Shown in pieces: positions 17,101-23,764 of a stretch of DNA of 23,764 bases. A model generated the notes under the pieces. The model was not told the DNA's origin, ran no database searches, and saw nothing but the letters and a program-made list of their open reading frames with translations. The position numbers and the translations under genes were made by a program. How positions within the stretch are numbered: position 1 is the stretch's first letter; each line of letters opens with the position of its first letter. Origin of the DNA: Shewanella sp. (GTDB taxonomy: Bacteria; Pseudomonadota; Gammaproteobacteria; Enterobacterales; Shewanellaceae); contig SDWK01001030.1 of NCBI GenBank assembly GCA_004195335.1, positions 1 to 23,764 on the forward strand. Direction: 5' to 3'.

Positions 17101-17124
17101 CTGCGGGTTAAAGTAACCCTGCAG
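17101..17124. repeat. Inverted repeat upstream of the APH-family gene
   Basis: CTGCGGGTTA (17101-17110) and TAACCCTGCAG (17114-17124) form an inverted repeat with a three-base centre and one bulged base. It lies 85 bases before the ATG of the phosphotransferase-like gene and could be an operator or a leader hairpin. This is the only structure I see in the 16885-17208 gap. Confidence 0.3.
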
Positions 17125-17208
17125 CGAAATACTGTGAGTCTCGGTCCCGAAATGTTCGCTTAATCTCCCACATAGAGCCAATTATAATAACGAAAGAGAA
17201 GGAGAGTC

Positions 17209-18207
17209 ATGCCAATGACCAAGCTACCCCACAATCCCAGTTATGATGAGGCTTGCGATATTTGCGACCACTGGCAACTCAAGGATTGGCAGCCTTTGCT
17301 GGATATCATCGCCGATCGACACGACATAGCGGTCACCCAAGTGTCTCAGAACTTCGAAGGTACCAACCCAGTGTTCGAGCTGACATTGAACGCTGAGCAA
17401 AGCGAAGGTCATGCTTATATTGTTAAGGTTCTCGCGCCAAACTGGCACGGCCAGTATCAGAGTGAATACCTCAGTCTCCAACTGCTCAATGGACAAGATT
17501 TGGGAATCAGCGTACCTAAGTTGCTCTACTCGGGAGAAGTCGATAACTGGCGGTATTTAGTCATTGAGAAACTCGAAGGGATCATGCTGTCATCGGTAAT
17601 GGCAAAGCTGACTCTGGAGAATAAACTGGAGATAGCCCATGCTCTCGGTCAGTTCAGTGCCCGGTTGCATCGACTCGATGTAGCCGAGATCCCAGAGATA
17701 AAACTGGATTGGCCGGAATTTGTTCGGTTACAGAGAATTAATTGCTATGAGAAACGCAAGAAACAACGGGTTCCCACCGCCCTGCTTGAGAATTTAACCC
17801 CCTATCTGGATCAATATATCTCCAGACTAGAACCCTTTTTGAAGAACGGGGATATGCACCTGATCCATACAGACCTACATCCGGGTAACCTGATGGTGGC
17901 AGCTCACGCTGGCCAGTACCGACTCGTCGGGATTTTTGATTTTGGTGACGCCTTAGTCTGTCCCGATCCACTGTTTGAGTTTGCCTCCCCAGCCTTATTA
18001 TTTGCACAGGGAGAGCCCAGAATATTTCATGCCTTTCTCGACGGCTATGATTACCGGGGAAAACGAGATGGTAGTTTGCAGCAACATATGATGGTATTAA
18101 GCCTGTTAAGACATACCGGCGATCTCAATTACCTGCTCCACCATGTCCCCCACTGTGGCGATGAGATCTGCTGGCAAGCCCTTGAATCAAAATTTTTCCC
18201 GTTATAA
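17209..18207 (+). CDS. Aminoglycoside phosphotransferase (APH) family kinase-like protein
   Basis: A 332-residue cytoplasmic protein of the APH/choline kinase fold. The catalytic loop is HTDLHPGN (220-227) with Asp222 as the likely base, and the metal-binding motif is IFDFGD (242-247) with Asp244. An N-terminal lobe contains EGTNPVFEL, the glycine-loop equivalent, and AYIVKVL with a likely ATP-binding Lys. The family phosphorylates aminoglycosides, homoserine, sugars, choline or macrolides, and many members are of unknown substrate; nothing here indicates a resistance gene. AGGAG lies 4 bases before the first ATG and 10 before a second ATG at 17215, so the start may be either. It appears to be a single gene, convergent with the bufferin-type operon only 23 bases away. 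Confidence 0.85.
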   Translation: MPMTKLPHNPSYDEACDICDHWQLKDWQPLLDIIADRHDIAVTQVSQNFEGTNPVFELTLNAEQSEGHAYIVKVLAPNWHGQYQSEYLSLQLLNGQDLGISVPKLLYSGEVDNWRYLVIEKLEGIMLSSVMAKLTLENKLEIAHALGQFSARLHRLDVAEIPEIKLDWPEFVRLQRINCYEKRKKQRVPTALLENLTPYLDQYISRLEPFLKNGDMHLIHTDLHPGNLMVAAHAGQYRLVGIFDFGDALVCPDPLFEFASPALLFAQGEPRIFHAFLDGYDYRGKRDGSLQQHMMVLSLLRHTGDLNYLLHHVPHCGDEICWQALESKFFPL

Positions 18208-18230
18208 GGAGCATTCGCCATCGATGGGGC

Positions 18231-18893
18231 TCAATCGATACTTTGAGCCTCGGCCATCAACAACCCCTTTTCAATCCAGATCGAGACCCTGACACCTCGA
18301 ACATAGATTTCTAATGCTTGCTCACCGGACTCCGGTTTCGGCAATTCCCCGTAAAGCTTTGCATCATAACCCACCTCGTAAAGCGTCACTTTATTTCCGG
18401 TATCCGTTTGATAACGGATCTGAGCCGCGCTAACACCTTGAATTGAGCAGTATCTGGCACCGAGCAACAGGTTATTTTGCTTCGAGAATAGGTTGGAACT
18501 TACAACTGAAAAATCCAGTTCGGTAAAATACTCACGTATTGGCTCAATTCTCTGAGCGTTAATTTCGAGGGGTTTCATATTGATATGATTCATTGCCACT
18601 TCATCGGCGATCTTCCAACTCATCGCAGGCTCTCTTGGGTAAAAATTGAGACTCAAGGTCAGAATTAAAATAAGGCTGGCTGCCAGAGCCATATAGGATC
18701 TTAGGCGCATCTTAGGACGACTCACATCTCCAGTTTGTATTAAATGGTCAGCTGTCGATGACTCCTCAGCCATATGACCCGCAAGCAAGTGTTCAAATTT
18801 GGCTAACTGCTCACTATCGAGGCGCTGCTGCTCGATAAACTGCTTTGCCGACTGTTTAAATGAGGTATCCATCTTATCTATTTTTTTGTTCAT
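18231..18893 (-). CDS. Probable membrane anti-sigma factor for the adjacent ECF sigma factor
   Basis: A 220-residue single-pass membrane protein. A cytoplasmic N-terminal helix-rich part (1-65) would bind the sigma factor, a transmembrane helix spans about 68-86 (MALAASLILILTLSLNF), and a C-terminal part of about 130 residues would face the periplasm. The C-terminal part contains GARYCSIQG near 144-152, the only cysteine of the protein. The start codon overlaps the sigma gene stop as ATGA, typical of coupled sigma/anti-sigma pairs. The anti-sigma role is inferred from position and topology; I see no classical zinc-binding ZAS motif (HxxxCxxC). It is the last gene of the operon, ending close to the convergent kinase-like gene with no clear terminator between them. 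Confidence 0.7.
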   Translation of the reverse strand: MNKKIDKMDTSFKQSAKQFIEQQRLDSEQLAKFEHLLAGHMAEESSTADHLIQTGDVSRPKMRLRSYMALAASLILILTLSLNFYPREPAMSWKIADEVAMNHINMKPLEINAQRIEPIREYFTELDFSVVSSNLFSKQNNLLLGARYCSIQGVSAAQIRYQTDTGNKVTLYEVGYDAKLYGELPKPESGEQALEIYVRGVRVSIWIEKGLLMAEAQSID

Positions 18894-19375
18894 GATGTTG
18901 CCTCGGACAAACGTCTCTTTTGCTCTTCGGTGGCAGCGGCAACCTTTTGCTTTATTCGGTGTAAACGTGACAGAATCGTCCCTCGGGGCTGGTTGAGCTC
19001 TTCACCGATTTCTGATGCGCTAAAGCCATCGATGGCCCACAGGTAGAGCACCTCTCGTTCGGCAGAATTCAATACATTAAGCACTTGTTCGATGAGATGA
19101 TGTTGTATCTGTAATGTCTCTAAAGACGATTCATCGAGTAAAACTGGTGCGTGCTCTTCGATCGACTCGAATGCCACCTTCTGTTTGCGGCGACAGTCAT
19201 CGACAAATTGATTACGAATGATTTTTCTTATGTAGGCATGGGAATATTCAACCTCTTTACCCCGCCGAATCCATTTTTCCAATGAAGTCTGCAACAGGTC
19301 TTCGGCACTGCCGCGTTCGCTCGTTAAACAGAAGCAGTAACGATACAGGCTTTGAAGCTGTTCGCGAGACAACAT
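18890..19375 (-). CDS. ECF-type RNA polymerase sigma factor
   Basis: A 161-residue sigma-70 family protein with only regions 2 and 4. Region 2 is seen as YRYCFCLTSERGSAEDLLQT and AYIRKIIRNQFVDDCRR (about 11-62). Region 4 helix-turn-helix is AEREVLYLWAIDGFSASEIG and QPRGTILSRLHRIKQKV (about 104-145). It starts directly after the TAG of the DUF2063 gene with no recognisable ribosome binding site, so its translation is probably coupled. It is followed by the likely anti-sigma gene. By analogy with ECF-controlled bufferin operons it probably controls its own operon from a promoter before the peptide gene, but I could not find a convincing ECF-type promoter there. Confidence 0.88.
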   Translation of the reverse strand: MLSREQLQSLYRYCFCLTSERGSAEDLLQTSLEKWIRRGKEVEYSHAYIRKIIRNQFVDDCRRKQKVAFESIEEHAPVLLDESSLETLQIQHHLIEQVLNVLNSAEREVLYLWAIDGFSASEIGEELNQPRGTILSRLHRIKQKVAAATEEQKRRLSEATS

Positions 19376-20140
19376 CTATCTAGGTTCTCGCAGACGAAAC
19401 CCGCATATCCAACCTTTGCCAATCAGTTCAGGGAGAGGCGTCATATCACATTCGGCCTCAGTCATCTCCCCTAGGGTCTCTTCGGCATCGACCGCCTTTA
19501 GCACCTCGTATTCAGAGCGGGTTAAGCGCTCGACTCTGGGTTTAAAGGGATCACGATAGATACAGAAACAATAACGCTCCTGGGGCATATCTATCTCTAC
19601 ATGGTCTTTAGTTTGTTGATGATTCAGCCAAATTTCATAGAGAGGAAAAATGGAATCCCGGATAAAAATATCGGGTCTCAATACCATAACGATATCCTCT
19701 TGCTGCCGCTCACTAAGCCCGGCAATCTGTGTCAACTCAGAGCAGGACACACCATCGGCAGCATAATAACTTTTTAGAAAAATCCATTCGAGTTGAGCAA
19801 GTTCAGCCAGATATTCGAGTCCAATAAATGCAGAGTTTGTGTCAAGTATGCCCTCAATAAACCGGGGAAAGCCTTCACCATAATGATTAAGGTTACTCTC
19901 CTGCATAGGATTCACATTCAGATAATCCTGAGCCATCTTAGCGAAACAACTCTCGCCAACAATCCGTTCACAGATAGGAAAAGCCTTAATCAAAGTAGCC
20001 TTCAAAGCCTGTAAGGTGTTATTACGGTATATCTCCAATCGGGCTGACTCACGGGGATTTACCAGCGAAAGAAATTCTTCATCACAGCCTTCTGGACCGA
20101 GCGCCGCCATAAATGAGTTCTGCCATTGAGCTAAATGCAT
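19376..20140 (-). CDS. bufC: DUF2063 MNIO partner protein (BufC-like)
   Basis: A 254-residue cytoplasmic protein of the DUF2063 family (once annotated as putative DNA-binding). The N-terminal domain has the family pattern ARLEIYRNNTLQALKATLIKAFPICERIVG at about 33-62, and a C-terminal winged-helix-like part follows. In bufferin-type operons the DUF2063 protein acts with the MNIO enzyme, recruiting the precursor peptide; this role is known from the family, not shown here. The ATG lies within the last codons of the MNIO gene (10-base overlap), with AGGAGG 6 bases upstream. The sigma gene starts at the base after its stop codon. Confidence 0.85.
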   Translation of the reverse strand: MHLAQWQNSFMAALGPEGCDEEFLSLVNPRESARLEIYRNNTLQALKATLIKAFPICERIVGESCFAKMAQDYLNVNPMQESNLNHYGEGFPRFIEGILDTNSAFIGLEYLAELAQLEWIFLKSYYAADGVSCSELTQIAGLSERQQEDIVMVLRPDIFIRDSIFPLYEIWLNHQQTKDHVEIDMPQERYCFCIYRDPFKPRVERLTRSEYEVLKAVDAEETLGEMTEAECDMTPLPELIGKGWICGFRLREPR

Positions 20141-21012
20141 TGCTCGCCTCCTCTGTCTTCCTGTTCCTTGTACTGAGATCCAACTCGATGACCAAACTGA
20201 GTTAAAATGTTGGCAGCTATATCTCGTTCGGCGAGTAATCTTTCCAGTGGTGGTAAGTCGTTATCCCACTCAATCATGCTGGGTATGGCGCCATTTTTGG
20301 CAATAAAGTGTTCGAATGCGTGCCACACCTCTCTATCTACCGGATGGTTATGAGCATCGAGCAAAAAATCACCCTTATCATGGAACCCCGCAAGGTGGAT
20401 CTGTTTAACTCGCTCAACCGGGATCACATCCATAAATGCCTGCATATTTTGATTGAGATTCTTAGCCGTGACATAGGCGTTATTAATATCTAATAGCAGA
20501 TAGCAATCGGCTTCTTGTGCCACAGCGGCAAGAAACTCCCCTTCGGTTAGCTCATTAAATTGACAACTTACATAGGTAGACACATTTTCAAGCAGAATTC
20601 TTTCACCCATAAACTCCTGAACCTGAATAATTCGTTGGCTCAGATGTTTCACCGCCTCCGTGGTATAGGGTAAGGGTAAGAGATCGGGGACCTTATACTC
20701 GCCATTGCCAGAAAAGCTCGCATGCTCGGAATACCACAGTGCTCCGGTTGATTCTTTCAAATCTTTAATACGCGCCAGATAACTCATGTCGATAGCTGAC
20801 AAGCCACCTAAAGAAAGACCAACGCTGTGAAGCACCAGAGGGTAACGCTCGGCGATGGCCTCGAGCATCTGTTTATTTAATCCGCCCTCGACTAACCAGT
20901 TATCCGCTAATACCTCAAACCAAGGGATATTGGTTTCATCGGCAGCTAAAATCTGCTGCACATGGGGGATACGCAGACCAATGCCTGCGCCGTTCAGACT
21001 CCCCCGCTTCAT
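20131..21012 (-). CDS. bufB: DUF692/MNIO peptide-modifying enzyme (BufB-like)
   Basis: A 293-residue TIM-barrel, multinuclear non-haem iron-dependent oxidative enzyme. Potential iron ligands are in the family positions: His62 (LHSVGLSLGG), Glu96/His97 (WYSEHASFS), Glu142-Asn143 (LLENVSTY), Asp175 with Asn177-178 (LLLDINNAY), His206 and His211 (IHLAGFH), Asp219/His221/His223 (DAHNHPV) and Glu248 (IEWD). MNIO enzymes of this branch convert cysteines of DUF2282 precursors into heterocycles such as 5-thiooxazoles. It starts in a TGATG overlap with the upstream precursor gene and overlaps bufC by 10 bases, so the three should be made together. The C-terminal tail after residue 278 is polar and may be flexible. 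Confidence 0.92.
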   Translation of the reverse strand: MKRGSLNGAGIGLRIPHVQQILAADETNIPWFEVLADNWLVEGGLNKQMLEAIAERYPLVLHSVGLSLGGLSAIDMSYLARIKDLKESTGALWYSEHASFSGNGEYKVPDLLPLPYTTEAVKHLSQRIIQVQEFMGERILLENVSTYVSCQFNELTEGEFLAAVAQEADCYLLLDINNAYVTAKNLNQNMQAFMDVIPVERVKQIHLAGFHDKGDFLLDAHNHPVDREVWHAFEHFIAKNGAIPSMIEWDNDLPPLERLLAERDIAANILTQFGHRVGSQYKEQEDRGGEQCI

Positions 21013-21296
21013 CAGGATTTTGCCGGCTTCACGGCTTTAATGACGCCGCCAGTGATCTTTTCACACGTTCCGGCAGGCACGTAGACCCACTCATTGGGTA
21101 AGCTGTCAGACTTAGCTTGTCCCGCACAGCCATGGCTGCCATCGAGGGCACCACAATCGTTTGCCCCAGCCTTGGCAATACCCGCACATTTTTCCCACTG
21201 CGTGGGCTGTTCAGGAACCGCGTTAGCCCCCATAGATATTCCTGCAGCCAAAATCCCCGCCACAGTTAACCCGAGAGCTTTGTTAGTAGAGTTCAT
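21012..21296 (-). CDS. bufA1: DUF2282 bufferin-type precursor peptide (BufA1-like)
   Basis: A 94-residue secreted peptide precursor. The signal peptide has a hydrophobic core at about 8-22 and a likely cleavage site after ANA (residue 26), so the mature part of about 68 residues is periplasmic. It has four cysteines (37, 48, 57, 78) in the DUF2282 arrangement, with [18 protein letters not shown] and then [13 protein letters not shown] and [11 protein letters not shown]. In bufferins such cysteines are partly turned into thiooxazoles and the peptide binds copper in the periplasm. AAGGA lies 9 bases before the ATG. It is the first gene of the operon and should be its most abundant product. Metal specificity here is inferred. 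Confidence 0.9.
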   Translation of the reverse strand: MNSTNKALGLTVAGILAAGISMGANAVPEQPTQWEKCAGIAKAGANDCGALDGSHGCAGQAKSDSLPNEWVYVPAGTCEKITGGVIKAVKPAKS

Positions 21297-21448
21297 ATCA
21301 ATCTGTCCTTATAGAAAATGAAGTGTTCATCTCTATAACGAATACTAGACCCTGTTTGATTGCATCGATTGGAAATTATTAGTTTCTTTCTGAGTCTGGA
21401 ATTTGGATTTTCTGCGGGTTTGGGAGGAAAGATTTAATAACGGAAACA

Positions 21449-21477
21449 AAAAAGCACTTCAAAAAGAAGTGCTTTTT
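21449..21477. terminator. Terminator between gltS and the bufferin-type operon
   Basis: A 12-bp perfect stem, AAAAAGCACTTC (21449-21460) / GAAGTGCTTTTT (21466-21477), has loop AAAAA and T-rich flanks in both directions. It lies 69 bases past the gltS stop codon on the minus strand, and so separates gltS from the bufA1 promoter region. Confidence 0.88.
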
Positions 21478-21545
21478 ATCTATATCGGCTCCCGAACATC
21501 ATAAAGAATAGTGGGGAGCATTTGCGCGAGAGCTTTAATTCAAGC

Positions 21546-22769
21546 TTAACCTATAAAACTTAAGTAACCCTGCAGGATAATCGCATTCACAATATCGATG
21601 AAGAAAGCCCCAACGATAGGTACGACCATAAAGGCCTGCGGTGAGGGACCCGTTCTCGAAACGAGCGCGCCCATATTCATTACTGCAGTCGGAGTAGCCC
21701 CCATACCAAAGCCACAATGACCACCAGCCATCACAGCTGCATCATAGTTACTTCCCATCATTCGGAACGTCACGAAATAGGCAAAGAAGGCTAAGGTAAT
21801 GGTTTGCACCAACAGGATGATCAATAAAGGCACCGCAAGATCGAATATTTCCCAAAGTTTCAGGTTCATCAGTGCCATGGCCAGAAACAGAGACAAAGAG
21901 ACAGTTCCTAGAACATCGACACTCTCACTGTTTATCTTGTAACCACGAGATAACTCGGTGATATTGGTGATTACTACGCCTAAAAATAGTGCATAGACAA
22001 AGTCTGGCATTTTCAGCCAACCAATATCCATAGCGGAAACTAGCGAACCGATCCACTTAGCTCCGGCCACACATAAAAGCAGCAGAAAAAGTACCTCGAG
22101 AATACTTTTAGCCGTCACCCTATCCTCTTCTAACTGATCATAGGTAACAAGATCAGGGTGATCCTTATGATGATTACCGCCTACGCCATATGAAGAGATT
22201 AAGTTATTTTTATTAATTAGCCTCTGGGCAACCGGGCCACCGATGATTCCGCCCATAACCAGACCAAATGTAGCCGCAGCCATGGCGAATTCAAGAGTAT
22301 TGATGCCGTACGACTCTGAAAATGTTTGTGCCCACGCCGCTCCCGTTCCATGACCACCAGACAGGGTGATAGAACCTGCAATTAACCCCATAAGAGGTTC
22401 TAATCCCAGCGCCGTAGCTAAACTGACACCGACTGCATTTTGAATCACAATATAGAAAGAAGCGATACCCAAGAAGATAAAGACCTTCCTTCCTCCCTTG
22501 AGCAATAACTTATAACTTGCCGCTAAACCAACCGTACTGAAAAACATCAGCATCAGGGTATTTTGCATCGACAGCGTAAATTCCAATGCAATATCGTTGA
22601 AGTGCAGAATCGTAATAATCGCAGCGACGATAAGGCCACCGACGATGGGTTCAGGGATATTATATTTTCTGAATGAGGCAACGTGACGATTGACTGAGTG
22701 GCCAATAAAAAGCACCAAAATAGCCACTAAGAACGACTCTAGTTCACCTATTGAATAAACTGTATTCAT
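21546..22769 (-). CDS. gltS: Sodium/glutamate symporter
   Basis: An inner-membrane carrier that imports glutamate with sodium ions. The 407-residue length is close to E. coli GltS (401). Hydrophobic segments run through the whole protein. The two inverted halves each show their re-entrant glycine-rich motif: GSITLSGGHGTGAAWA near 132-147 and MAGGHCGFGMGATPTAVMNMG near 347-367. The central cytoplasmic loop (about 185-225) is hydrophilic. AGGAG lies 4 bases before the ATG. It is a single-gene unit ended by the hairpin at 21449-21477. The long upstream gap (22770-23171) presumably holds its promoter, which I cannot place. Confidence 0.95.
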   Translation of the reverse strand: MNTVYSIGELESFLVAILVLFIGHSVNRHVASFRKYNIPEPIVGGLIVAAIITILHFNDIALEFTLSMQNTLMLMFFSTVGLAASYKLLLKGGRKVFIFLGIASFYIVIQNAVGVSLATALGLEPLMGLIAGSITLSGGHGTGAAWAQTFSESYGINTLEFAMAAATFGLVMGGIIGGPVAQRLINKNNLISSYGVGGNHHKDHPDLVTYDQLEEDRVTAKSILEVLFLLLLCVAGAKWIGSLVSAMDIGWLKMPDFVYALFLGVVITNITELSRGYKINSESVDVLGTVSLSLFLAMALMNLKLWEIFDLAVPLLIILLVQTITLAFFAYFVTFRMMGSNYDAAVMAGGHCGFGMGATPTAVMNMGALVSRTGPSPQAFMVVPIVGAFFIDIVNAIILQGYLSFIG

Positions 22770-23171
22770 GAAACTCCTATTTGAATATGCAAAGCCAAAC
22801 TGCGTTAACCCAAAACATCAAAATTCAGGTTACCAATAACTTTACTTTCTTTCGGTCAGCGCTGAACAAAGAGAGATGTTCGGCACTTATGATGAGACAG
22901 CCGAGCATTGTGCCACAACTCACCAGCTTAACGGTATTGCCGAATTAGTCAAAAGGCATATTCGTCGTAAAAAAGAGGGATTAATACATTTTCAGGATAA
23001 AATTTAATCGCAATGATGAGTTATCCAGCATCCATTCAGGAAAAGTGAAGCTGATTTACAGACATATATGGCTGGCTTATAAAACCTAAATCGGCAAACC
23101 AGCTTTTATTGGCACGATCTAAGTTCTGTATTAACATTATATAAACAAACCACCAACCTTTAAGCCTTATC

Positions 23172-23730
23172 ATGACGCTACAGCTAATATTTTCTCTGGC
23201 AACTCTGCCCCTTCTTGTTTTTCTGGTTAGCTTAAGTAGCGCTGCCAAAGAACAAGTTCTCGCTCAAGAAGCGGCATACTTTCCTATCATAGCGGTAGAA
23301 AATAGCTGGCCTCCCTATGCCGACGAAATGGGCAATGGCCTATCTACCTCCATAGTAAAACATGCATTCTCGGCCGTTGGTATTACACCAAAAATAAGAG
23401 TCTTACCTTACTCAAGAGTGATTCATGATGTTATAAACGGCAATGTCGTTGGCGGGTTTAATGTGAGTAAACAAGCGTCTACCGAAGCCATATTTCTATT
23501 TGGAAGCTCACCATTATTCTTTGCAAAATCATCATTCTTTTTCCGCTCAGGGGAAGGAGGACAATATAAAAGTATTTATGATATTCCTGAAAATTTTCGA
23601 GTAGGACGGATTTTTAGCTATGAATATGGGCAAAATTTTGGACAGGAAAAGCACAGATTCAAGGAGATGAAAGTCTCCAGCCAGACTCAACTTATCAACA
23701 TATTGCTGGCTGGCAGAGTCGATGCAGTGA
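23172..23730 (+). CDS. Periplasmic solute-binding protein (SBP family 3-like), truncated at contig end
   Basis: An open reading frame with no stop codon before the end of the genomic sequence; 186 codons remain. It has a signal peptide (LIFSLATLPLLVFLVSLSSAA, about 5-25) and then a typical family 3 substrate-binding fold start: IIAVENSWPPYADEMGNGLSTSIVKHAF, followed by VLPYSRVIHDVINGNVVGGFN and, near the break, LINILLAGRVDAVT. Such proteins bind amino acids or similar small solutes in the periplasm, or act as sensory or orphan binding proteins in Shewanella-like genomes. The family's usual length is about 250 residues, so roughly a quarter is missing. The frame continues into adapter sequence from 23731, so any residues after Val-185 are artificial. 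The ribosome binding site is weak. Confidence 0.82.
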
Positions 23731-23764
23731 CTGTCTCTTATACACATCTCCGAGCCCACGAGAC
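23731..23764. other. Illumina Nextera transposase adapter (sequencing artefact)
   Basis: The final 34 bases are exactly the reverse complement of the Nextera read-2 adapter: CTGTCTCTTATACACATCT (transposase mosaic end) followed by CCGAGCCCACGAGAC. This is not genomic DNA. It also creates the well-known artefact peptides VSYTHLRAHE (plus strand) and MGSEMCIRDS (minus strand). Confidence 0.98.

Noticed and set aside
17209..18207. Antibiotic-resistance reading of the APH-family gene
   Set aside because: Only the general APH/choline-kinase motifs are present; the family includes many metabolic kinases and there are no mobile-element or resistance-gene neighbours.
21297..21420. ECF-type promoter before bufA1
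   Set aside because: I looked on the minus strand for GAAC-like -35 and TCTA/CGTC-like -10 pairs. Fragments such as GAAACT and GTCTAGTATTCG occur but none has convincing paired spacing.
1..23730. CRISPR array, tRNA or rRNA genes, or prophage genes
   Set aside because: No regularly spaced repeat-spacer pattern, RNA-gene signature or phage protein was seen.
23547..23759. Minus-strand ORF beginning MGSEMCIRDS
   Set aside because: Its N-terminus is the translated Nextera adapter, a known artefact; the rest is antisense to the truncated solute-binding gene.

Overview
The window looks like a chromosomal segment of a marine gammaproteobacterium, most likely Shewanella or a close relative. The reasons are the gene content (FMN-riboswitch-controlled ribB, a NIT-HAMP-PAS-GGDEF-EAL protein, a YecR-like lipoprotein, moeA-moeB, GltS), the protein sequence style, and a MITE-like repeat with ends reading TAATACCAATCAGTATA-type, a kind of element I associate with Shewanella genomes. 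The species assignment is inference. The sequence ends in 34 bases of Illumina Nextera adapter (23731-23764), so the window runs to the end of a contig and its last gene is cut there.

Layout. 103-858 encodes a lipoprotein whose C-terminal half is seven 17-18-residue DGSGS repeats. It is followed by a ~269 bp inverted-repeat element (956-1224) and a doubtful small membrane ORF. On the minus strand, a lipoprotein-type S9 protease (protease II family) is followed by a GIY-YIG protein and a terminator. On the plus strand come a full FMN riboswitch and ribB, then a large c-di-GMP turnover protein. A ferritin on the minus strand is divergent from an RND efflux permease-adaptor pair, with a possible Fur site between them. 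moeA and moeB (molybdenum cofactor) follow and end at a 22-bp perfect terminator hairpin shared with a convergent YecR-like lipoprotein gene. An APH-type kinase-like gene (17209-18207) is convergent with the next operon.

The most interesting region is 18231-21296 (minus strand), a five-gene operon with overlapping or abutting genes. In order these are a DUF2282 secreted peptide precursor (BufA1-like, four Cys), a DUF692/MNIO enzyme (BufB), a DUF2063 partner (BufC), an ECF sigma factor and a single-pass membrane protein that is probably its anti-sigma factor. This matches bufferin-type (Gig-type) metallophore RiPP operons, in which MNIO enzymes convert cysteines of a periplasmic peptide into copper-binding heterocycles. 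Here it carries its own regulatory pair at the 3' end and lacks the DoxX gene often found with such operons.

A sodium/glutamate symporter (gltS) with its own terminator lies upstream of that operon. The window closes with a truncated periplasmic solute-binding protein gene running into adapter sequence.

Stretches over 300 bases without a confident gene: 859-1434 (MITE and a doubtful ORF), 5491-5816 (terminator and a GTGAC repeat array), 16885-17208 (one inverted repeat, otherwise nothing recognised) and 22770-23171 (nothing convincing beyond a 43-codon ORF).
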